Of a stretch of DNA of 64,000 bases, positions 57,942-64,000 are shown piece by piece (positions within the stretch are counted from its first letter, which is position 1; every line of letters starts with the position of its first letter). The translations under genes and the position numbers were made by a program. A model generated the notes under the pieces. The model searched no databases. It was not told the origin of the DNA and saw only the letters and a list, made by a program, of their open reading frames with translations. This stretch comes from Aliiroseovarius sp. Z3 (GTDB lineage: Bacteria; Pseudomonadota; Alphaproteobacteria; Rhodobacterales; Rhodobacteraceae): contig NZ_JAFMZK010000004.1 in the NCBI RefSeq assembly GCF_029105185.1, forward strand, positions 124,001-188,000. The letters run 5' to 3'.

Positions 57942-58973
57942 ATGCCGAGCCCGGGCGCGTATATCTTCGGATGCGAGGGAACGCGGATATCACCATCGGA
58001 ACGTGATTTTTTCGAGCGTGCCCAGCCGTGGGGCTTCATCCTGTTTGCCCGCAACATCGACAATCCCGATCAAGTCCGAGCGTTGACAGCAGAATTGCGT
58101 GGCGCCGTCGGGCGTGACGTGCCGATCTTCATTGATCAGGAAGGCGGTCGTGTGGCCCGGATGACAGGTCCGCACTGGCGCGAGTGGCTTCCGGCGCTGG
58201 ATCAGGTGAACTTCAACAAAAGCAACGCTCTGCGCTCGCTTTACATCCGGTATCGTCTGATTGCGGACGAGTTGTTGGCCGTCGGTATCGACGGGAACTG
58301 TGCCCCGGTGGCCGATATTGCGAATACTGACACCCACCCGATCTTGCGCAATCGCTGTTACGGCGAGGACGTGGTGCGCGTTGCCGAACGGGCGGGCACC
58401 GTGGCGCAGGCCTTGCTGGAAGGTGGTATCCTGCCCGTTGTCAAGCATATCCCCGGTCAGGGACGCGCCAATCTGGACAGCCATCAGGAACTGCCGCGTG
58501 TGAAAACCAAGGCCAAGGAACTGGGGCGCACCGACTTCATGGCGTTCGAACCATTGGCAGGTCTTCCCGCGGGGATGACGGCGCATGTGGTTTATGAAGA
58601 CATTGACGCGGATAATCCCGCGACACAAAGCCCGAAGGTGATCAAACTGATCCGGGAACAGATCGGCTTTGACGGTCTTCTGATGACTGATGATCTGTCG
58701 ATGGAGGCTTTGAGCGGCCCTCTCTCATTGCGGGCACGCAGGTCGCTTCAGGCGGGTTGTGACATGGTTCTTCATTGCAACGGTGTTTTGGAGCAGATGG
58801 ACGAGGTCGCCGATGCCGCCGGAGTACTGACGGGGCAGGCGCTGGATCGCGCAAATGCTTCGATGGAATGGCGGCGGCCGCCCGATCCTGTTGACATTTC
58901 CGCGCTTGACGCAGAGTTTCAGAGCCTGATGACAGGTCAGAGGTCTGAACAGGCGACGGATGAGCGAGACTGA
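57942..58973 (+). CDS. nagZ: Beta-N-acetylhexosaminidase NagZ (GH3)
   Basis: 343 residues, typical of single-domain NagZ. FGCEGTRISPSERDFFERAQ near the start, IDQEGGRVARM, and the catalytic Asp in LLMTDDLSMEAL are conserved. The acid/base loop reads KHIPGQGRANLDSH: the DSH of the Asp-His dyad is present but the usual PGHG histidine is Gln. It removes GlcNAc from anhydro-muropeptides in cell-wall recycling. The ATG is one base after the previous stop. Confidence 0.92.
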   Translation: MPSPGAYIFGCEGTRISPSERDFFERAQPWGFILFARNIDNPDQVRALTAELRGAVGRDVPIFIDQEGGRVARMTGPHWREWLPALDQVNFNKSNALRSLYIRYRLIADELLAVGIDGNCAPVADIANTDTHPILRNRCYGEDVVRVAERAGTVAQALLEGGILPVVKHIPGQGRANLDSHQELPRVKTKAKELGRTDFMAFEPLAGLPAGMTAHVVYEDIDADNPATQSPKVIKLIREQIGFDGLLMTDDLSMEALSGPLSLRARRSLQAGCDMVLHCNGVLEQMDEVADAAGVLTGQALDRANASMEWRRPPDPVDISALDAEFQSLMTGQRSEQATDERD

Positions 58974-59754
58974 GGAATTTGAAAGCGACGCGATGTCGGT
59001 TTCGGCGCGTTTGGCCGCCGAGGCGCTGATCGTCGATGTCGAGGGGTTCGAGGGACCGCTTGACCTGCTTTTGACACTCAGCCGCACGCAAAAGGTCGAT
59101 CTGCGCAAGATTTCGGTCCTGGAACTGGCCGAACAGTATTTGGGGTTTGTCGAGAAAGCGCGGCATCTGCGCATTGAACTGGCGGCGGATTACCTTGTCA
59201 TGGCCGCATGGCTGGCCTTTCTGAAATCCCGCTTGCTTTTACCGCCAGACCCGACCGAGGATGGGCCGTCCGGCGAAGAGCTTGCCGCCCATCTTGCGTT
59301 CCAGCTGGAGCGTTTGCAGGGCATGCGCGACGCCGCCGCCAAGCTGATGGCGCGCGACCAGTTGGGCCGTGACTTCTTTGCCCGTGGTATCCCCGAAGAT
59401 GTGACCCGCGTGCGCCGCGTGACCTATACCGCGAACCTTCTGGACTTGATGCAGGGCTATGCCCGCATTCGCACCAAGGACGAATTTCGCCCCTTCATCA
59501 TGGATCGCGATGCGGTGATGACGATGGAACAGGCACTGGACCGGATGCGCGGGCTGATTGGCTATGCGGGCGACTGGACCGATCTGACCTCGTATCTGCC
59601 GGAAGGGTGGGAAACCGATCCCGTTCGCCGCCGGTCTGCCACGGCCGCAAACTTCGCTGCCACGTTGGAGCTTGCCAAGCGGGGTGCCATCGAACTGAGA
59701 CAGGGCGAGATCTTCGCCCCCATTCAAATCCGCAGGAAATCGAATGACGGATGA
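58960..59754 (+). CDS. scpA: Segregation and condensation protein A
   Basis: 264 residues; FEGPLDLLLTLSRTQKVDLR and FVEKARHLRIELAADYLVMA are the ScpA kleisin N-terminal motifs that bind the SMC neck, and the C-terminal winged helix binds the SMC cap. With ScpB and SMC it compacts chromosomes. It overlaps nagZ by 14 bases and scpB by 11. Confidence 0.95.
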   Translation: MSETEEFESDAMSVSARLAAEALIVDVEGFEGPLDLLLTLSRTQKVDLRKISVLELAEQYLGFVEKARHLRIELAADYLVMAAWLAFLKSRLLLPPDPTEDGPSGEELAAHLAFQLERLQGMRDAAAKLMARDQLGRDFFARGIPEDVTRVRRVTYTANLLDLMQGYARIRTKDEFRPFIMDRDAVMTMEQALDRMRGLIGYAGDWTDLTSYLPEGWETDPVRRRSATAANFAATLELAKRGAIELRQGEIFAPIQIRRKSNDG

Positions 59755-60430
59755 TGTAACGCGTGACGATGTTGCGGCCGAGGACCACGCCGGCAAGGGC
59801 AATGACAGCCTGTTCGAAGCCCCGCCGATGGGCGAACAGGAACGCATGGTCGAGGCCATCCTGTTTGCGTCGGCGGAGCCGGTGACGGTGAAAGAGCTTG
59901 AGGCGCGCATGCCACACGGGTCCGACGCCGCCGAGGCACTGGTTTACCTGCGCAAACGATACGAGGGGCGCGGCGTGTCTGTTGTCAAGGTGGGGGATGC
60001 CTGGGCGATCCGCACCGCGCCGGACCTTGGCTATCTGATGCAGAAAGAAACGGTCGAAACGCGCAAGCTGTCGCGCGCGGCGATCGAGACACTGGCCATC
60101 ATTGCCTATCACCAACCCGTCACCCGTGCCGAGATTGAAGAAATTCGCGGCGTATCCGTCAGCCGGGGCACCATCGACCAGTTGATCGAAATGGAATGGA
60201 TCCGCTTTGGGCGTCGTCGGATGACGCCGGGCCGCCCGGTGACCTTTGTTGTCACCTCGGAATTTCTGGACCATTTCGGGCTGGAAAGCGCTCGTGACTT
60301 GCCGGGGCTGAAAGAACTGCGCTCGGCCGGGCTTCTGGAAAGCCGTCCGCCCCCCGGTGCAATGCCCGGCCCGGAAACGGAAGACGAGGATGAAAGCCCC
60401 GAAGGGCAGTCCGAACTGTTCGAAGATTGA
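59744..60430 (+). CDS. scpB: Segregation and condensation protein B
   Basis: 228 residues. MVEAILFASAEPVTVKEL and LSRAAIETLAIIAYHQPVTRAEIEEIRGVSV are the paired winged helices of ScpB; VTSEFLDHFGL and the acidic tail follow. It binds ScpA as dimer in the SMC complex. In relatives I recall tatABC following this block; here a small gene and an oppositely directed transporter follow. Confidence 0.95.
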   Translation: MTDDVTRDDVAAEDHAGKGNDSLFEAPPMGEQERMVEAILFASAEPVTVKELEARMPHGSDAAEALVYLRKRYEGRGVSVVKVGDAWAIRTAPDLGYLMQKETVETRKLSRAAIETLAIIAYHQPVTRAEIEEIRGVSVSRGTIDQLIEMEWIRFGRRRMTPGRPVTFVVTSEFLDHFGLESARDLPGLKELRSAGLLESRPPPGAMPGPETEDEDESPEGQSELFED

Positions 60431-60512
60431 TGCTGACAGGCACCGATTTGCAAACCGCCGTGAAAATGCCCAAGTTAGCAGTTAAATTCCGCTCACAGGG
60501 CAGGAGACTGAT

Positions 60513-60734
60513 ATGAACGCCAACCAAATCATCAACATGATAATCCGGCAGTTGACCCGTCGTTTGGTCAACAAGGGTGTCGATGTGGGGATTGATATGG
60601 CCTCGCGTGTTGGTAAGTCACGCGACCAGATGACGGATGACGAACGCGCCCGCGCCGACAGCCAGGCCAAACAGGGCAAGGAACTGGCAAAACGCGCGCG
60701 CCAATCGCGCAAACTGACCAGACGACTGTTTTAA
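60513..60734 (+). CDS. Small basic conserved hypothetical protein
   Basis: 73 residues, strongly basic at the C-terminus (LAKRARQSRKLTRRLF), helical, with segment VNKGVDVGIDMASRVGKS. No domain recognised. GGAG-like purines lie before the ATG at 60513. It lies 82 bases after scpB and may be co-transcribed. Rhodobacterales genomes carry similar small genes beside scpB. Confidence 0.7.
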   Translation: MNANQIINMIIRQLTRRLVNKGVDVGIDMASRVGKSRDQMTDDERARADSQAKQGKELAKRARQSRKLTRRLF

Positions 60735-60743
60735 GAAAGGTGC

Positions 60744-60801
60744 GGCGCGACCGGTAATCGCGCCTGTGCAGACAGTCGCCGGTGGGGCGTTGCACCCCAC
60801 C
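60744..60801. terminator. Hairpins between small protein and NCS1 transporter genes
   Basis: GGCGCGA/TCGCGCC (60744-60764) and GGTGGGG/CCCCACC (60781-60801) form two 7-bp-stem hairpins between the convergent genes. Neither has a T-run, so termination is only suggested. Confidence 0.45.
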
Positions 60802-60820
60802 AGCCAACCAGATCAAGTTG

Positions 60821-62263
60821 TCAAACCGTGACAGTGTCCTTGGCCAGCGCGTTGTAGATAACGCCCCCAAGGATCGCGCCGATCACCCAGTTGAAACCGG
60901 ACAGAACGGCAAACCAGGGCACCCAGACAGTGGCGACCGAGAAAATCGCCGCTGCACCGAACGCTTTGACAGCCGCACTGTTCCAGCCGTTGTCATAGTG
61001 ATAGATACCGCCGTCCATGTTATACAGGTCGTCTTCCTTCAGCTGCTCTTTGCGGTGCAGATAATAGTCGACGATCATGATCCCGAAGATCGGCGCCAGA
61101 ACGGCCCCCAATGTGTTGACGAAGCCACTTATCCCGAACTGGCTGATGAAGCTGCTCCAGAACCCGCCGATCACCAGTGCAAAGAGCGAGGTAATCAGCC
61201 CTGCCTTGCGAAAACTGATCTTCTCGGGCGACAGGTTCGCAATGCCGTTCACAGCAGGAATGAAGTTGGCCACCAGATTGATACCAACCGTCGCCGCGAA
61301 GAATGTGATTGCCGCGATAACACCTAACAGAACACTGTCTGTCCGTTCCACGATTTCGGTCGGGTTGATGATTTCCTCACCGAACACAACGGCGGCACCA
61401 CCGGTGGTCAGCAGCGCAAGCGCCGAGAACAGGATCATGTTGAACGGTAAACCCGCAAGGTTGCCCAGAACCATGGTTCGCTTGTCCTTGGCATAGCGCG
61501 AGAAGTCGCTGAAGTTGATCATGACCGCCGCGAAATAAGCCACCATCGTCCCAACGATGGCAATGAAGCCTTTGAACTCGGTCCAGAAGGTGCCTTCGGG
61601 GTTGGCAAAGATCGTTGCTGTCGCGGACAAAAGCTGACCGTCTGAGCGTTGCCAAAGGACAATCACCAGGCCGATCATCACAAGATACACAAACGGGCCA
61701 GCGATGTTCAGGAAGGTTTCGACCCAGTTCATACCGCGCCAGAAGATAAAGATGTGAAACGCCCAGACGATCAGGAAGGACAGCCAGTCGATGCCTGTCA
61801 GTCCAAGGAATTCCGCCCCGCCGCTTGCACCGGTGATCGAACGGATCAAAAGCGCCACGGCGGTCGAGGCAAAATAGACCTGCACCCCGTACCAGAACAC
61901 CGCAACGGTGGCGCGCAGAATGGCGGGCAGTTTCGCGCCCTGTGTGCCCAGGCTGGCGCGGGCGAAGACCGGATAGGGGATACCATATTTCTCGCCAGCA
62001 GCACCGGACAGGTTGACCATCCACATGACGAACAGCCCGGCCGTGATCAGCGCTGCAAAGGCGGTCCAGCCGCCGACACCGAATGAAATGAACAGCGACG
62101 CAACAAGCGAATACCCAAACAGTGATTGAACATCATTGGCCCAGATGTTGAAGATGGCAAACCATCCCCAGGTTTTTTCGTCGGCACCGACCGGGTTAAG
62201 GGTGTTGCCCTCGGGGTCCATCGTGCCGCCATGGACGACCTGTGTTTCTTCGATAGAAGTCAT
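60821..62263 (-). CDS. NCS1 family nucleobase:cation symporter
   Basis: 480 residues from ATG 62263, which follows GGAGGGAGG. Twelve membrane segments; WGWFAIFNIWANDVQSLFGY, YGIPYPVFARASLGTQGAKL, IVGTMVAYFAAVMINFSDFS and IFGIMIVDYYLHRKEQL are the NCS1 hallmarks. It takes up uracil, cytosine, allantoin or hydantoin with Na+ or H+; which one cannot be told. Divergent from a GntR regulator that probably controls it. Confidence 0.92.
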   Translation of the reverse strand: MTSIEETQVVHGGTMDPEGNTLNPVGADEKTWGWFAIFNIWANDVQSLFGYSLVASLFISFGVGGWTAFAALITAGLFVMWMVNLSGAAGEKYGIPYPVFARASLGTQGAKLPAILRATVAVFWYGVQVYFASTAVALLIRSITGASGGAEFLGLTGIDWLSFLIVWAFHIFIFWRGMNWVETFLNIAGPFVYLVMIGLVIVLWQRSDGQLLSATATIFANPEGTFWTEFKGFIAIVGTMVAYFAAVMINFSDFSRYAKDKRTMVLGNLAGLPFNMILFSALALLTTGGAAVVFGEEIINPTEIVERTDSVLLGVIAAITFFAATVGINLVANFIPAVNGIANLSPEKISFRKAGLITSLFALVIGGFWSSFISQFGISGFVNTLGAVLAPIFGIMIVDYYLHRKEQLKEDDLYNMDGGIYHYDNGWNSAAVKAFGAAAIFSVATVWVPWFAVLSGFNWVIGAILGGVIYNALAKDTVTV

Positions 62264-62382
62264 CTTTTCCTCCCTCCGACTGCCGTTTGCGCAGCAGTTT
62301 GATGCTCTGCCGAGCATCTTGAAAATTGAACTTGCAACTAACATTTTAGTAGATATTCTAGGTGCCAGCTATCAAGAAATTC

Positions 62383-62393
62383 AGGTAGCACCT
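62383..62393. promoter_or_regulatory. Candidate GntR operator
   Basis: AGGT-AGC-ACCT is a hyphenated palindrome containing GT-N3-AC, the core of FadR-type GntR operators. A matching half-site AGGTGC lies at 62360. It lies 40 bases before the GntR gene and 120 before the NCS1 gene. Confidence 0.45.
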
Positions 62394-62432
62394 TGAGGTT
62401 TTAATTGAGAATGCACCAAGCGGGGTGAAGCC

Positions 62433-63089
62433 GTGACGCAATCACGCAACGTTCAACTTCTGGCCGAAAAAGCGCAGGAAGAGCTGTGGTCCGCCCTGCG
62501 CACTGGCAGGCTGCGCGGTGGTCAGTTCATATCAATCTCGCAATTGGTTGCCTTGCTGGATTGCCCGATCGCAGCGGTGCGTGAAGCGGTGAAGCAGGCC
62601 AGTTCACAAGGTCTGCTCACCACCTATCCAAAACGCGGCTTACAGGTCATGGAAGCGCATCCTGATACAATCCGTGAGTGCCTCGATTTTCGAAGGGTGC
62701 TGGACCAGGAAGGTGCGCGGCGCCGGATTTCCCATAACGCTTTGTCAGGGTTGGACGAATTGCGGGGGCAGCATGAAGCAATGCGGCAGACGGCATCGGC
62801 TGATTTGCGGCCGGAACTTCCGCCAAAAGCGATTGCCGTCGACCTGTCATTGCACAATTATCTGGCAGAGGGGTTGGAGAACTCGCAATTGGCGGCGGCC
62901 TATGATGCCAACAAAATGCGGATCGCGATCATTCAGAACGTGCGCCCTTTTCTTCAGGATCGGATCGTTTCGGCGATGGAGGAGCATCTGGAGATCATCG
63001 ACGCCATGGAAAACCGACAAACCGAACGTGCCTTGCAAGCCATCGACCATCATTGCGCCCAAACGCTGCGGTGGTGGGGCGTTGCCTGA
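62433..63089 (+). CDS. GntR family regulator, FCD domain
   Basis: 218 residues. The GTG start at 62433 follows GGGGTGAAG. The N-terminal winged helix (LRTGRLRGGQFISISQLVAL, CPIAAVREAVKQASSQGLL) lacks the usual PG of LRPG, and the C-terminal FCD domain (DFRRVLDQEGARRRI, FLQDRIVSAMEEHLEIIDAM, HHCAQTLRWW) binds the ligand. It probably senses a nucleobase-related compound and controls the divergent NCS1 transporter. Confidence 0.9.
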   Translation: MTQSRNVQLLAEKAQEELWSALRTGRLRGGQFISISQLVALLDCPIAAVREAVKQASSQGLLTTYPKRGLQVMEAHPDTIRECLDFRRVLDQEGARRRISHNALSGLDELRGQHEAMRQTASADLRPELPPKAIAVDLSLHNYLAEGLENSQLAAAYDANKMRIAIIQNVRPFLQDRIVSAMEEHLEIIDAMENRQTERALQAIDHHCAQTLRWWGVA

Positions 63090-63137
63090 CGTTATCCGCC
63101 TGTCATGCAGTTGGGCTGTCCTGTCCCGATATGGGAA

Positions 63138-64000
63138 CTACTCAAACAGCTCTTCTCCCGTCGGCTCGATGTGCTCAGCGCGGTTCATATGCTGCCGGAA
63201 AACCGCCAGCTCCTGATACATTCGCCGCCGTGCACGGCTTTGATTGCCAAGCGGGCGATGGTCGGGCAGGGCGTGCCACGGGTTGATCCGCATGTTGCGC
63301 GCAAAGGCCATCTGCGCGGGCGTGTCGAAATCCTGGATCGGAATGCGGATGCGGGCCACCGGGATCCAGGGTGACAGATCTTCCGGCCACAGAACCGACG
63401 CATCTTCGATTGGCATCAGATGTGGGTCGGTTTGGATTTGTACCACCATGTCAAACTCAACCTCCTGCGCCCGCAGGGTCCGGGCCATGTTGTCGCGCAG
63501 GTAATTGGGCGGCACCCGGCCGAACGGCACGCCGGGAATGTCCATCGGGACATCCGTGCGCGGGACGTAGGAATAGAGCATCGCCTGACCTTCGCCCAAC
63601 AGATAGGGCACGCAGCTGTAATAGCGATGCCCCAGCGGGTTATGCTGCGTTTCGTTCCACAAGCCCTGCATCAGAAAATCGAGCACATGGCTGTCTTTCG
63701 GGTTCAGGAAATACCAGAGCGGCTCGTCTATCGTGCTCCAGTATTGCAGCTTGGCGTTTTCGCGGGCGTCCGGGGTAACGAAAGTGGGGGTCACGACGGC
63801 GGGCCAATCTTGTGTGAACTTCTCTTCCTCCATCAGTTTCGGGCCGGGGACGTCCATCAGTTTAATCGACATCGACCCAAATCCAACGTCGCGGATATCT
63901 TCGGGCACATCCGGGCCGGGGCCGGCGAAACGGATATAGGCCGGATAGTCCCGTTCGGTCGCGAACACGCCGTGGCGCAGGTGATCGGGCAGGTCGGGCA
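63138..64000 (-). CDS. Catalase-family protein, partial (5' end outside window)
   Basis: The reading frame is open to the window's right edge, so the start lies beyond. LPDHLRHGVFATERDYPAYI and VGFGSMSIKLMDVPG match the substrate-channel strands of catalase-like proteins; the C-terminal part is DFDTPAQMAFARNMRINPWH, as in the catalase core. The catalytic His lies outside the window. Whether it is true catalase or a heme peroxygenase-like relative cannot be told. It converges on the GntR gene. Confidence 0.82.
   Translation of the reverse strand, partial: PDLPDHLRHGVFATERDYPAYIRFAGPGPDVPEDIRDVGFGSMSIKLMDVPGPKLMEEEKFTQDWPAVVTPTFVTPDARENAKLQYWSTIDEPLWYFLNPKDSHVLDFLMQGLWNETQHNPLGHRYYSCVPYLLGEGQAMLYSYVPRTDVPMDIPGVPFGRVPPNYLRDNMARTLRAQEVEFDMVVQIQTDPHLMPIEDASVLWPEDLSPWIPVARIRIPIQDFDTPAQMAFARNMRINPWHALPDHRPLGNQSRARRRMYQELAVFRQHMNRAEHIEPTGEELFE

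Overview
The window reads as chromosomal DNA of a Roseobacter-group alphaproteobacterium (Rhodobacteraceae). Evidence: dense G+C-rich genes, a class I lysyl-tRNA synthetase, GTTC-N7-GTTC SOS boxes in front of lexA, a phaZ / phaC-phaP-phaR polyhydroxyalkanoate locus, the trpG-trpD-trpC-moaC-moeA-lexA cluster and the erpA-dgt-argS-SPOR-nagZ-scpA-scpB block. Most of it is ordinary housekeeping sequence. No rRNA, tRNA, CRISPR array, transposase, integrase or phage structural module was seen.

Layout. 0-1.4 kb: edge of a phosphatase lipoprotein, an 88-bp palindromic repeat and an A+T-richer TIR/deoxyribosyltransferase-like orphan. 1.5-9.5 kb: ettA, an aldo/keto reductase, nadD, dacB, a glutathione transferase, a TerB-like protein and lysK. 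9.7-15.9 kb: a large beta-helix protein, ppk2, a lytic transglycosylase and a MATE pump. 15.9-23.8 kb: an aspC-led operon, an XRE regulator with sdhE, a MarR regulator, gloA, thyX, a second A+T-richer orphan followed by a second copy of the 88-bp repeat, a cold-shock protein and small genes. 23.8-26.4 kb: a bufferin operon (DUF2282 peptide, DUF692 MNIO enzyme, DUF2063 partner, DoxX). 26.8-30.5 kb: thrS and two alpha/beta hydrolases. 30.5-35.2 kb: PHA storage genes. 35.2-42.3 kb: lexA, molybdopterin and tryptophan genes, a divergent polysaccharide deacetylase, a cupin and a small orphan. 42.5-53.5 kb: mostly minus-strand metabolic, transport and repair genes. 53.6-60.7 kb: the plus-strand dgt-to-scpB run. 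60.8-64 kb: an NCS1 transporter, its divergent GntR regulator and the edge of a catalase-family gene.

How genes work together. phaC makes polyester, phaP coats the granule, phaZ degrades it, and PhaR probably represses through CTGC-N3-GCAG sites: a perfect 18-bp inverted repeat holding two such sites lies between phaC and phaP. In the bufferin operon a secreted four-cysteine peptide is probably modified by BufB with BufC for copper handling; a perfect 12-bp-stem hairpin between bufA and bufB may set precursor-to-enzyme ratio. Several operons are translationally coupled by ATGA overlaps (aspC-VOC-small protein, gloA-DUF1194, trpG-trpD, trpC-moaC-moeA, bufB-bufC, nucleoside hydrolase-GNAT).

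The least explained signal is a recurring arrangement: three unrelated, A+T-richer, functionally orphan genes (stops at 543, 22358 and 42309) each followed within about 50 bases by a G+C-rich palindromic element. Two of these elements are 78/82 identical over their core with a compensatory base-pair change in the terminal inverted repeats. This may be a cassette-like or insertion hot-spot arrangement, or simply a terminator-like repeat family.
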